Below are positions 8,667 to 18,800 of a stretch of DNA of 64,000 nt, one piece after another. The notes under the pieces are model-generated. The model was not told the DNA's origin. It made no database searches and saw nothing but the letters and a program-made list of their open reading frames with translations. Source of the stretch: Azoarcus sp. Aa7 (GTDB taxonomy: Bacteria > Pseudomonadota > Gammaproteobacteria > Burkholderiales > Rhodocyclaceae); contig NZ_QVLR01000089.1 in the NCBI RefSeq assembly GCF_014822185.1, positions 30,702 through 94,701 on the forward strand. Direction: 5' to 3'. The position numbers and the translations under genes are program-made. Every line of letters begins with the position of its first letter. Position 1 is the first letter of the stretch.

Positions 8667-9653
8667 TCAAGCTTCCGGCGGTATGTCGCTCATGCCGGTC
8701 GGCCTCCGCATTTTTTCTACGATGCTGCGCACGTCCTCCACGCTGACGCCAGCCTTGGTGAGGGCCGAGTCGACCACGCCTGCGCACATGACGATGAACG
8801 CCACAAAGTCGCTACCGGAAGGCATCTGTGCCCCTTCGAAGATTCTAGATAGCTGGGGCTGATCTCGCACCGAAAACTCACCAAGCATGATTTTCCGCAG
8901 TAATGACGCCGCGTCTGCTGAAGCATTGACGCGGCCTCCGTCGACATGGGAAAGCTCTCGAATGACCAGGCGATTGACAAGCAATGATATGCATAACATG
9001 TCAAATGCCCATTCGTATGCGAGTGATTCCCATCGCTCCCGTACTTCTACCTCTGCTTCACGCACCACGGCAGCATCTGCCGCAAGGTACTCCTCGGCTA
9101 TGCGCAAGCAGTAATCGAGCAGCGACAGGGGATCAAGGGGATTGACCCTGTGCGCGAGCGTGGGAGAAGCGACTCGATTTCCGAGCTTCTCGATTCGCCA
9201 ACCGAACATGGCGCTCCCCGTAGCCACCGGTGTTGGCAACCATGGAGCGGCGAACTGTGGGATGAGATCCAAGCACCGCGATCGCATGTGCCCGTTAGCC
9301 GCTACCGTATCCAACGCTAGGAATAGATTGGCCAGCCGATTCTCCGAAATGATCGTTTGCCTAGTTGTTAGCAGCTGCTCGCAAAGAGCAACTTTCGGAG
9401 AGATGGAGCGAAGGGACATCAGCCTCCCCTTGGAGGGCATGCAGCGTCCCAGCTTCCAATCGGTTAGCCGACCGCTACTAACCACGATACCGCGATCCCA
9501 CAATGCGCACTGAAGATCGGCAGCGCGGCGCTCGATCTTGCTATCACCTCGACCGAACGCTGGAGGTACGGCCTCCAGCAATGTGCGATACCACGCCTTG
9601 ATTCGCAGTGACTCGGTCGGGCGCCACGAATTCTCCTTACGCGGGCGTGCCAT
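8667..9653 (-). CDS. Unknown 328-aa protein
   Basis: I do not recognise this protein. It starts MARPRKENSWRP, a basic segment, and residues 45-75 (DLQCALWDRGIVVSSGRLTD) have a spacing that could be a DNA-binding helix-turn-helix. The remainder is helical and rather hydrophobic but without clear membrane segments. The ATG has GGAG six bases upstream. It is divergent from the 164-aa gene and recombinase-like gene, with a 155-bp shared upstream region containing a near-palindrome at 9665-9680. This resembles a regulator facing the operon it controls, but that is inference. Confidence 0.6.
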   Translation of the reverse strand: MARPRKENSWRPTESLRIKAWYRTLLEAVPPAFGRGDSKIERRAADLQCALWDRGIVVSSGRLTDWKLGRCMPSKGRLMSLRSISPKVALCEQLLTTRQTIISENRLANLFLALDTVAANGHMRSRCLDLIPQFAAPWLPTPVATGSAMFGWRIEKLGNRVASPTLAHRVNPLDPLSLLDYCLRIAEEYLAADAAVVREAEVEVRERWESLAYEWAFDMLCISLLVNRLVIRELSHVDGGRVNASADAASLLRKIMLGEFSVRDQPQLSRIFEGAQMPSGSDFVAFIVMCAGVVDSALTKAGVSVEDVRSIVEKMRRPTGMSDIPPEA

Positions 9654-9664
9654 ATTTGCTCCGT

Positions 9665-9680
9665 AAAACTATATCGTTTT
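9665..9680. promoter_or_regulatory. Near-palindromic operator candidate
   Basis: The 16-nt sequence AAAACTATATCGTTTT differs from its own reverse complement at two symmetrical pairs. It lies 12 bases upstream of the start codon of the 328-aa gene, in the divergent region, and contains TATA-like hexamers usable as a -10 element on either strand. Confidence 0.35.
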
Positions 9681-9808
9681 GTGGAGTTTACAGGAGGATT
9701 AAGGCTGAGGAAAGAAAGCAAAATTGTCCTCAGTGCAGACCGGCCTCAGCGGCTTATAGCCAAGCCGACCCTGCCACAGCCAACTTAAACCGTGATGAGG
9801 AGAATGAC

Positions 9809-10303
9809 ATGAAGCCAAGAAGCAAATCGGGGAGCAGTGTCACTAGCGAGCCCGCTTTCATCCGTCCGCTCGAAGGCGAAGGTGATCAAGTGCAGATTTC
9901 GTTCAGGATTGCTGCCACAGAGAAGAAGCGATTCGATGCAGCGCAAGCTGTACTTCGAGCGCATGGCAAAGACATGCCGCTGGCGGAGGTGCTGCGAGTG
10001 GCGCTTCGAGATGCCGCCCAGTACGTGGAGCAGCGGTATGGCGACGAGCGTGGGAACAGTCAGGAAGACGGCGAATCTCAAGCGTTGCACATGGCAGGCG
10101 CTGATGCTCCCAAGAAATCCGTGGAACATTCTTCCCGGCTTGCCGTGGAAGAATGGGGGGCTGATGAAAAAAATAGTGTTTCTTCCACAAGACCTGAAGC
10201 CCCCACCCCTCAGGGGTCGCGATCCACACAACGTGTGGAACGCGGGGGTGGTTTTGGCAGCGAAAATGAGGCCCACGACCTCAGTGAGGCCACCAATGGG
10301 TAA
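9809..10303 (+). CDS. Small unknown protein, possible ribbon-helix-helix N-terminus
   Basis: The 164-residue protein begins with a disordered segment, then VQISFRIAATEKKRFDAAQA, a strand followed by a helix as in ribbon-helix-helix DNA-binding proteins, and a second helix (LAEVLRVALRDAAQYVEQR). The second half is low-complexity, acidic and Ser/Pro-rich. GAGGAG precedes the ATG by seven bases. Its stop overlaps the start of the recombinase-like gene by eight bases, so the two are probably translationally coupled. A DNA-binding accessory for the recombinase is plausible. Confidence 0.6.
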   Translation: MKPRSKSGSSVTSEPAFIRPLEGEGDQVQISFRIAATEKKRFDAAQAVLRAHGKDMPLAEVLRVALRDAAQYVEQRYGDERGNSQEDGESQALHMAGADAPKKSVEHSSRLAVEEWGADEKNSVSSTRPEAPTPQGSRSTQRVERGGGFGSENEAHDLSEATNG

Positions 10304-11018
10304 GGACAAGCGAGCACTTACGGCGCGGTTGCCCCCCAATTGGCGGCAAACCATCTGGCGAGCGCTGTCTGCGGATAACACGCGATTGTTGAGCGCGGTG
10401 GCCGTCCTGCAGCTCACTGGTTGCCGCCCAGAGGAGCTGAAGGCGGGTGTGGCGGTCGCCTACATGCACGATGATCCCGCGCATGGCGAAGTTCTCGCGC
10501 TGACGATAAAGGGGGCGAAAGTCTCTGAGATTCCGGATCGCAACGGAAACTTGCACCAACGCGGACAGCCACAGCGGACAATTATCGTGTCGCTCTCAAG
10601 TGAGCAAGCGAGCTACTTGGCCGACCGAATCATGGACAACGGCGGCAATGCGCTCACCGTCGAATATCACCGCAAGGGAATCAGCGCTCGCCTGGGAGAG
10701 ACCAGCCGCAAGGTCTTCCCGAAGCGCCGTGAGCATATCTCCGCCTACTGCTATCGCCATGCATTTTCGAGTGATCAAAAATCTGCCGAGATCGAACGGG
10801 ACAAAATTGCCGCGGCCCTGGGACAGTTGAGTAACTACTCGCAGGGCGCTTATCAGGGCGCACGTCGCGACGAATCGGATTCCGGAACTCAGCAACCGCC
10901 TATTTTGGATGCAATGGCGACTCGCCCGGTCAAGCATAGTAAGAAGACGGACCGGCTCTTGCGCTTCAAAATCGCCACTAAGCGGCGGAAGGCTACGGAT
11001 TCTGGAGGACCGAACTAG
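10296..11018 (+). CDS. Degenerate tyrosine recombinase/integrase-like protein
   Basis: The 240-residue protein is about the size of an integrase catalytic domain alone. TGCRPEEL near residue 44 matches the first catalytic Arg box. YCYRHAF near residues 154-160 matches the second box (usually HxLRH), with Tyr where the first His normally sits. ALGQLSNYSQGAYQGA matches the end of the fold, with Gln replacing the His of ALGH and a Tyr at the nucleophile position near 185. A core-binding N-terminal domain is missing. A reduced or non-classical recombinase, or a DNA-binding derivative, is likely. The start used is ATG 10296; an in-frame ATG at 10266 is possible. Confidence 0.65.
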   Translation: MGKDKRALTARLPPNWRQTIWRALSADNTRLLSAVAVLQLTGCRPEELKAGVAVAYMHDDPAHGEVLALTIKGAKVSEIPDRNGNLHQRGQPQRTIIVSLSSEQASYLADRIMDNGGNALTVEYHRKGISARLGETSRKVFPKRREHISAYCYRHAFSSDQKSAEIERDKIAAALGQLSNYSQGAYQGARRDESDSGTQQPPILDAMATRPVKHSKKTDRLLRFKIATKRRKATDSGGPN

Positions 11019-11064
11019 TCGATCCCATACGTGGCATGGACCAACTCCGTTGCAGAGCTGAACT

Positions 11065-11120
11065 GAAAAGGGTGGCGATTCTGGGTGGGGCTCTTCGCAC
11101 CCAAGATCGCTGCCCTTTTC
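11065..11120. terminator. Bidirectional terminator hairpin between convergent genes
   Basis: Two 23-nt arms (11065-11087 and 11098-11120) pair with three G-U wobbles and one mismatch around a 10-nt loop. The stem starts GAAAAGGG and ends CCCTTTTC, giving an A-tract/T-tract on both strands, the arrangement of a bidirectional Rho-independent terminator. It lies between the recombinase-like gene and brxL, which converge here. Confidence 0.75.
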
Positions 11121-11153
11121 CGCGTCCGAACTGGCGAACTCACGATAGAGCAA

Positions 11154-13202
11154 TCATTCGACGCCGATCGCCTTAAACACTGCGTCTACCGGATCCGAGT
11201 AAAAACTCGTCTGAAACTTCGCGAACAACTCACCTGGCACAGTCGGGATGTCGATCACACTCGACATCGGCAACAGAATCTTCTTCGCTCCCGCATCGAA
11301 CGCCACCTGGAGACTCTCGGCGAGGTTCCGAACCTGGACGACCGACCCACCCAAGCTCATGTCACCCATCACCACCATCTGCGATTGAATTGGGCGCCCC
11401 AACGCTGCAGAGCAGAGAGCAATGAAGCTCGCCAACGTTAGCGCTTGTGGCGAACCGACGTTCTGCAGCTCCACTAGTTGCAGGTGGAAATCATGCTCTC
11501 CCGGCTTGATTGATGCACTGACGCGGGAGGAGTTTGCCTTGAAGTAGTCGAACGCCACCCGAACCGGTTCCTTCGGTGCGGCCCCCGAGGCTGACACTTT
11601 TCCGCCTCCCGAAATGCTCTGAATTTCGACCCGGAACACCCCCGGCATCTCCGCTGCACCCATGCTGATTGTGTGCAGCGTGCCTGGCGCCAATCGTCCA
11701 TCGGGGATCAATGCTCGGCCCGACTGCTCGGGCACGGAGATGAACCGCTCCTCGCTGTTTTCCAGATCGATGTACGAGAAATGGACGTCGTAGAACTCCA
11801 TTCCGCCGATCTTCTTCAGCTGCTCTTTCACCCGACGCCGCACTTCCAAGGCGTACTCGAGACATTTTCTGACGATTTCCTTGTCATAGTCGCCGGCAGG
11901 ACAGATCAACTTGAGCAATCCGGACACCGTACGCCGGACGGCGATGGTGTCCCTCTGGTTGAGGTTGTTCCCGAGCTTGAACCACTTGTCGATCGCGTCC
12001 GCGAAGTTGTACTTGCGCATCTCGCGCAGGTACTCAGCGAGGTAATCGACGATCAACCCGAACTGATCGGTGAAAAACTGCGGGCGCATCTTTGGAATCT
12101 CCCAGCCCGGCACGTAGGCATGGAAGCGGTCGAAGAACGCCGAGTCAATCATTGCTTCGGGAAACGGTGCGAGCAGATGCGATGTCTTTACCAACGACTC
12201 GACGCTTTGATTGATGTTGCCGACAAACACCATTGACGCGTTGGCGTTGATCGCCTCCCGGCCCCGGCTGAACGAGCCGGAGGCCATATAGTCCTTCATG
12301 ATCTGGACGCCGTCGTGGTCCTTGAAGGTGATTCCGGCAACCTCGTCGAAGGCCACCGTATCCCACAACCCGACGAGTCCGACCTTGCGTGCCCCCATGT
12401 TGTAGAAGAGGTTAGCGACTGTCGTCTGCCCGCCGGAAACCAGAATGCTGTTCGGACTGATTTCTTTGTAGATGTGGCTCTTACCCGTACCCCGAGGCCC
12501 CAACTCGCAGAAGTTGTAGTTGTTCTCGACAAGCGGAATCATCCGCGCCAAGAGGTGCCACTTCACGCGGTCCGTGAAGTTCGACGGTTCCATACCGGTC
12601 GAGCGGATGAGCGCGTCGATCCACAGTTCGGTCGAAAATGCCTTGCGGCCCTCGAACAGGCCGGGCATGTCCATGCTGGGCATCTGGATCGGCTTGAGGT
12701 CGGTAACAAGGAACGGGGATCCCTTCTGATTCTCTTCAAAGCGGTAGTGCAAGGTCACGATGCACCAGATGCCACCGACCAGAAGCTTCTCGAATTGGCG
12801 CACGAAGGCGTCCGAAATCTCGGCGTTCTTGACGCCCAGATTGGAAAGCAACGCCTCGTACACGTCGCGCTTCTCGTTGAGCTTGACGGTCACCTTGTCG
12901 ATGACTTTGTAGCTCCCACTCTCGCGGACCTTGGACTTGATCTTCTCCGCCTCGTCCGGACGCACGTAGTTTTCGGCGAGGACTCGCTTGACCGTGGCCA
13001 GCCCCGTCTGAATGGTCTCCTCGTCGTCCGATGCGCAGTACATGCCGAGCAGGTACTCGAGCACGTACACCGGTACATTGGCGCCTTCCTTGATCAGCTT
13101 GGTCAAATCCTTCCGAACCACTTTGCCGGCGAAGTGCCGGTTCAGGAGCGAATCGACACTCTGGTCGGCTCCAGAGGGCTGTTCAGTAATAGCTTCGCTC
13201 AT
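11154..13202 (-). CDS. brxL: BREX Lon-like protein BrxL
   Basis: This is the last gene of the BREX operon. The 682-residue protein has an AAA+ core with Walker A GPRGTGKS at 235-242 and Walker B VAFDEVAG shortly after, and a C-terminal Lon-protease-like domain from about residue 500. In that domain GDMSLGG (near 606) and AGAKKILLP (near 637) align with the Lon sequence, but the Lon GPSAG serine box reads GSPQALTLA here, so protease activity looks lost. BrxL proteins are described as DNA-binding AAA+ assemblies needed for phage restriction in some type 1 systems. The start codon lies nine bases past the pglZ stop, consistent with one polycistronic mRNA. Confidence 0.95.
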   Translation of the reverse strand: MSEAITEQPSGADQSVDSLLNRHFAGKVVRKDLTKLIKEGANVPVYVLEYLLGMYCASDDEETIQTGLATVKRVLAENYVRPDEAEKIKSKVRESGSYKVIDKVTVKLNEKRDVYEALLSNLGVKNAEISDAFVRQFEKLLVGGIWCIVTLHYRFEENQKGSPFLVTDLKPIQMPSMDMPGLFEGRKAFSTELWIDALIRSTGMEPSNFTDRVKWHLLARMIPLVENNYNFCELGPRGTGKSHIYKEISPNSILVSGGQTTVANLFYNMGARKVGLVGLWDTVAFDEVAGITFKDHDGVQIMKDYMASGSFSRGREAINANASMVFVGNINQSVESLVKTSHLLAPFPEAMIDSAFFDRFHAYVPGWEIPKMRPQFFTDQFGLIVDYLAEYLREMRKYNFADAIDKWFKLGNNLNQRDTIAVRRTVSGLLKLICPAGDYDKEIVRKCLEYALEVRRRVKEQLKKIGGMEFYDVHFSYIDLENSEERFISVPEQSGRALIPDGRLAPGTLHTISMGAAEMPGVFRVEIQSISGGGKVSASGAAPKEPVRVAFDYFKANSSRVSASIKPGEHDFHLQLVELQNVGSPQALTLASFIALCSAALGRPIQSQMVVMGDMSLGGSVVQVRNLAESLQVAFDAGAKKILLPMSSVIDIPTVPGELFAKFQTSFYSDPVDAVFKAIGVE

Positions 13203-13211
13203 GGCCCAGCC

Positions 13212-15824
13212 TTAGAAATCGTTCGCGAAGGCGAGGTCAACCTTCAGCGCAATGCGCATGACCTCGACGTTCGTTTTTGCATCTCGGGCGATCAGGAAGT
13301 GATCTTTGGTCTTGTCGTAGGCGCCTGACCTCACGGTCAGCATGACCGAACGCTTGCGTTCGTCCATCAACCCCGACGCACTGTCGAACGTCACCGACAC
13401 CTCATCGCTAATCAGCGCCTCACCATCGCGCAATGAGACTAGAACGGTCCTTGCCAAGATGCGCTCCGACACGGGTTCGGTCTGGATGAACTCGAATCGC
13501 TGCTTGTTGGTTACCACCTTGTTCGACGAACCGAGAAGGCTGAATTCAACTGAGCGCGTCTTGGCAGATTGGTTCTCGCTCTCGCGTAGCGTAATGACCG
13601 GAATCACGATCTCCTGCGGCATTGCACTACCGTGAACGAAGCGTGCACCGCCCGCAAAATGGAAACGGGAAGCACCCCGTGGCACCCAAAAATCGACGCT
13701 GCCATCGCCCGGTTCAGTCCCCGCCGTGACGTGGGTATTACCCGACCACGCCTTGGGCGTCGTACCGAGATCGTCCCCTAAGAGATAGCGCTTCTTCGCC
13801 TTCAGCGTTCCGTCGGGCTTGTCGCCGAGGGATGACTTGTCGGATTCATCGAGCGGCGATTCCTGGTAAAGGAAGCCATGATCGGCGGTAATCAGGACAA
13901 GAGAGCCGTTCAGGCTATTCACGATGAAGGCCGCAAGCTGGTTCAGCTCGACCAGCGTTTGCGCTACGGCACTGAAGGTTTCGCGCTCCGACCCCTGCTT
14001 GTCGCCCAGCAAGTCGATCTTGTCGTGATAGACGTAAATCACGCTGTGATCCCGGACGAACTCACGCCCCTTGTCCTTGCCCATGGCCAACAGGTCGTCG
14101 GCCTTGACGGCAACCCCATTGACGCGTGCCAGTTGCTCGCCGCGCTGCTCGAGGGTTGATACCATCGCCCCATCGGCCATCAACTCCAGATTGCTATTGC
14201 GCTTGTAAGCTAATGTCTTGTGCGGCAAGAGTGCCGCCATGCCCAGCGCGGTATAGGACGGCAAGACGCCAAGTATCGGCGCTAACGACGCTTTGAAACG
14301 GCTCTTGCCGTTAATTTCGCGGACAAGTTCCTCCGCCGTTTCGTACCGGAAGGCATCGGAAATAATCACGAACACCCGCTTGATGCCAGCATCCAAATGT
14401 ACTTGAACTTGTCGCTCAAAGAAGTCCTGCTGATTACCCCACGACTTGGCTTTCCAGCAGCTCAGGAGCCCGCTGTCCCCCTCGAGGATCTTGCTCCATG
14501 CCGACCCCAATTGCGGCACGAACCATCCTGAGTAGGCATTCTCGATGCGATCGCGCAGTTCATGAAGCAAGGCCCAGCCCATCGGCTCAACGGCGTCCGC
14601 CGCATGGTTGAACTGCCGGTAAAGCTGGTCAAAGCGATAGAGCTCCCGCTCATAGGCGCCGAGCCCTGCCTCCGCATCCGCAAAACCGAAGCCTGCGTTG
14701 AACTTGGCCTTGAGTTCGAAGAAGGCGGCGGCGGCTTCCAGTGCGTCGTAGCACGCGGCGAGTGCACGAGTCGTGGCACTGGCATGCGCCAGGAGCTTGT
14801 TGGCCCAATGTCCATCGCGGCGCCTGGCGATCAGCGTACGCAGGCCATCCATATCCGCGCCGTGACCGAAAATGATTCGGGCCTTGAGATCCTGAATGAT
14901 CCGCCGCTCGACCTCTTCAAAGGTCATCGAGTCCGTTAGCGCTTCGGCCGTCAGGCCGGAAATCAACCCGGCGAACCCCAGTTCCCTAGCCACTGCACCT
15001 GACAATGCGTCGTAGGAGCCGAAGTGCGCCATGTGTGATCGCCAGCCGGACGCAAACACGCACGCATTCGCCGCTAACGCCTTGTCGCTCAGCACAAAGT
15101 GCGCCAACTGAGCGGGACAGGCCCCACGTAGGGAGCGGGAAAAGTCCGTGACCAAGACACGGAACAGCAGATCACGAATCGAGGGGCTCGTTACCTGATA
15201 GCCCATATCTCTTGCCACCAGCGCCCACAAGGCGTCCTCGAGCTCGTTGGCGACTATGTCCGACCAGGCTTTCGACTCCGTGTCGAGATCGGGAACACCG
15301 TCTGGAAGTAATCCGGCAAACAGTCGAAGCAGAATCGCCGAGAGATCCGGTTGATCGGCCTTCACCAGCACCGCGATCATCTTGCGGTCGAGATCTTCGG
15401 CACCATCGTTTGGCAGCACCCAACGCTTGAGGCGCTCCACTCGATCCTTGGCGCGGAGGAATTTACTTCGAGCCTTGAGATGTGCGCGTAATTGCTGGGT
15501 AACTAACCCCAGATCCTCCAACATGATCGACGCACTGTCGGCGCTGAACGCCTTGCTGCGCACCCGCACATCCATCAGCCAGTCCTGAGACGGCTCAAGT
15601 TCTTGCCTCGTACTATAAACGAGGAACTTTGATTCACGGCCGGCACGCTCAAATTTGATCTTTGCCTCGAGCGAGGGCGTAATGTCCAGATCGATTAACT
15701 CGACCTGGGTCGGTGTAAGCGCGCCAACGACAGAAGAAAACTCCCCGTCCTGGTCCTGCCAAAACACGACTTGATTGGTCGAAAAGAGGCCGGCTAAAGC
15801 TTCAACGATTCTTTGTTGGCTCAC
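13212..15824 (-). CDS. pglZ: BREX phosphatase-like protein PglZ
   Basis: The 870-residue protein is a type 1 (type A) PglZ of the alkaline phosphatase superfamily, one of the two signature BREX components. Visible core motifs are VFVIISDAFRYETAEEL (near 484, with the metal-binding Asp) and LITADHGF (near 643, with the Asp/His pair). The N-terminal part (NQVVFWQDQDGEF) is the typical opening of this family. It is separated from the upstream GHKL gene by 44 bp, a slightly larger gap than elsewhere in the operon. PglZ is required for both methylation and exclusion in studied systems, though its substrate is not established. Confidence 0.96.
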   Translation of the reverse strand: MSQQRIVEALAGLFSTNQVVFWQDQDGEFSSVVGALTPTQVELIDLDITPSLEAKIKFERAGRESKFLVYSTRQELEPSQDWLMDVRVRSKAFSADSASIMLEDLGLVTQQLRAHLKARSKFLRAKDRVERLKRWVLPNDGAEDLDRKMIAVLVKADQPDLSAILLRLFAGLLPDGVPDLDTESKAWSDIVANELEDALWALVARDMGYQVTSPSIRDLLFRVLVTDFSRSLRGACPAQLAHFVLSDKALAANACVFASGWRSHMAHFGSYDALSGAVARELGFAGLISGLTAEALTDSMTFEEVERRIIQDLKARIIFGHGADMDGLRTLIARRRDGHWANKLLAHASATTRALAACYDALEAAAAFFELKAKFNAGFGFADAEAGLGAYERELYRFDQLYRQFNHAADAVEPMGWALLHELRDRIENAYSGWFVPQLGSAWSKILEGDSGLLSCWKAKSWGNQQDFFERQVQVHLDAGIKRVFVIISDAFRYETAEELVREINGKSRFKASLAPILGVLPSYTALGMAALLPHKTLAYKRNSNLELMADGAMVSTLEQRGEQLARVNGVAVKADDLLAMGKDKGREFVRDHSVIYVYHDKIDLLGDKQGSERETFSAVAQTLVELNQLAAFIVNSLNGSLVLITADHGFLYQESPLDESDKSSLGDKPDGTLKAKKRYLLGDDLGTTPKAWSGNTHVTAGTEPGDGSVDFWVPRGASRFHFAGGARFVHGSAMPQEIVIPVITLRESENQSAKTRSVEFSLLGSSNKVVTNKQRFEFIQTEPVSERILARTVLVSLRDGEALISDEVSVTFDSASGLMDERKRSVMLTVRSGAYDKTKDHFLIARDAKTNVEVMRIALKVDLAFANDF

Positions 15825-15868
15825 AGCAATCCTTTATATTACTGGACGCGACGAACATCTGCGCCCGC

Positions 15869-18800
15869 TCAATTTTCGTACTGGAACTCGTATGTCACAC
15901 TGCCGCGTCCAATAGCTCTCAATGTTCGCAGGCCTTCTTTTGAGAATGGGTTCGGCAGCAGGGTAATTCTCATCTGAGCATGATCTGTTGCGTTAGAAAC
16001 ATAGAGAACACGATAGCGGTGGTCCTTATCTGCTCGATACTTGTGAGCTGACGCGATTTCAGTGGGCCCCATTTCGAACACGTGAGAGTTACCGATGCTT
16101 GCTTTCACCTCGTAATAGTGCGTGACGCTCTTGAGCCGAACGATCAGATCGTACCCAAGCTGATCGTTACCGGAATCGGTACCAAGGACAGTATTGCTAT
16201 ATCCAGATACCCAACACGCATCATCAAGCTCTAGTCCGTGCTTTTCACGATACAGACGCCGGATCCACTCCTTCGCGTAAAGCTCCCCAATCAGTCCTAC
16301 TGCCTGCCGTTGATCGTCTGAGAGACCCGTATCCGGTGAGCGAGGCCCTCGCTTATTTCCACTCCCAGTGGCGGAGCCCCCACCCGGGCCGCCAGGGCGC
16401 GGCGTTTCTGCTTCGGCAAGCTTTTGATTGGCTGCGCTTGTATCAGCGAGTCCGCTCGCCTCGCCAAAATGTTCTGTGATCGCGGCCACCAGCTCCATGT
16501 AATTATCTTTCGTTGCCGAGAGTTCCGCGCCGTTGACGTTCAGCTTTAGACGCTTTTGGCGGGCTATCTCACGTTCCGTTTCTATTTGCTCAGCACTCTC
16601 ACGAACCGTATCTTCTGAAATGCCCCAGTCGGCCAGCTCAGTACTCAATGGTTTGTCGGCAGGCCAGACGCCGCAGAGGGTCAGTTGCCGGCATATCGCG
16701 GAATCGTCAAGCGGTCGAAAATCCAACCAACCGTCCTTATGTGCACGGGCCGCATACTCGGCAACGGTGGAGTTTGGGTCCAGCCATACGTTGCGGAGGG
16801 TCGGTGTAACCGCTTGTCCGCCGTGGCGAACCCATGCTGCAAGTACCTTCCCAAATCGCTGCCAGAAGTCGCGAAGCCGCTTTCCATTAAGTTGCCGACA
16901 TTCAGCCAATGACGCCAAATCAGCTCCTCCAGGAGCTTGCGGCACCTGGGCACGCTCAAGCCACGCGGCGACGTGTTCGTGAAGCAAACTATCCGGCAAG
17001 TCGTCGTATGTTTCGAACCAAGCGGCGTCGGGTTCAAGATCCGGAAGTTCATCGCGGAGCTTCGCGTACTCCTTAAGGGATTCGCCCGCATCGAACTTCG
17101 ATAGATACGCCGCCCGCAGGACCTCGACGTACTGCGCGCTGTTGTTAGTCAGATAAGCTTTCAGCGCGCGACGGTGCGACATCTCATGACTAATCGGCTG
17201 AAACCTCGGGAAGTGGTCCCTGATGGCCCTGTTCATATCTGATAAGGGAAGGCCGAACTCCTCCATGAGCTCCTTCGGATCGAATGCACGGCCAAGCCGC
17301 TCTAGTAACGTCGGGACCTCCGTACCTAGCCTTTGGGCGATAGAAAGGAGACGCGAGTGAACTGCATCCTCGGGTGGTTGATCCTCGGCCGCCAGAGCAA
17401 GCAACTGTTCAAGCGCTTCCGTCTCACCCAGCACCGCTGCCAAGAGCGCAGCGACTGTCAGGTGAGCAGTGAGGTCCGCACGAACATACAAACGGGTTTG
17501 ATCAACCGAAGCTACCGGAATGCCCAGGACGGCGGCGATGTCGTCGTCAGTTGGGGGCTCGAATTCATAATCAGGCACTTGGGAAGACAAACGGAGTAGC
17601 GCAGCGTCAAGAGCACTGCCCAATACTGGATAACCCAAGGCAACCGCCAGCTGCCCCGCAAAGGTCGATAGAGTCGGCATATCCAACGGCACGCCGGCCG
17701 TCTGCGCGATCAGAACCGCGCCTTCAGGTGGCCAAAGGACGACAGCGCTATGCGCTGCGCTCGGCAGGTCTCGTACTGCACCGGACATACTGATCTGAAT
17801 GCGTTTGCCAGTATGAACGCGAAGATTCATTGCTGAATGCCGCACTTTCCCCAAGACACTCTGAGTCGCCTGAAAAAAAGCGCCCCCTTTGTGCTCCGCG
17901 ACGCAGACGATAAAGTCCACGATCCAGGGGCCAAAGATTTCCGACAATAATGGCGAACTCACCGTGTGGTCAAAATCAATTCCATCCACCATTACGTCGA
18001 GCCGCTCCGCCGACAGCCTCACGAATCGACCCGGTGCAAGCCCCTCAAGCCAAGCCCATGTGTCCTCATCGACCGATTGACCGAAAACAAACGCGGGCAA
18101 GCGTAGCTCGCTTACTAACTGCTGCTTTGCCGCGTCCACTGTGTCTATGAAATAGCCCAGTCGCGTGATCGGATCATTAGAGGAGCCGTCACCCTGTTCC
18201 ACCTGGAACGCTTCGATGCGGTCTCCCACAAGCACAGGAATGCTCTCGGTCTCGATTCCCTCGTCAAGTGGCGCGACTTGTGACCAGATCTGATCGAACA
18301 GCTCGCGGAAACGTCGAACATCACGAGGCTCATTCAGCCCCGCCCTTGCGACCTCTGAATAAGCGGACAAAGCGGGTATAACGTCTCGCGGATCATTAAG
18401 CGTTCTTAGCCCGACCTGAGTGCGAAGCCTCTCACTTGCAGCTTCATCTATAAATTTTGAAACGGTCGGCGCAATCAGCTCCATAAACCGCGGAGGCGCT
18501 TCATCTTCCGCATTGAAGTACCACGACTCCCTTGGCCGGACAAAACGCAGTCCGGTGCTTCCTCGCACAACTGGCATCCAAGGTGTTTCATTCATTAATG
18601 TAAAGAGAGGCGTCGGCCAGCTTTGGGGCACTGGACCGGAGGCTGGATTTCCTGGCCGATAGATGCGGAACCTCAGGTGGCTATCCTGTAATCCCGCGAT
18701 CGCCTTGATAAGCTGTATTGCGTACTCTTTTCGGACTTCATCTGAAAGACGGCCGAGCTCGCTGAGCCCTGGCATTCGCCAAGGAGTCAGCTCGCTTCGG

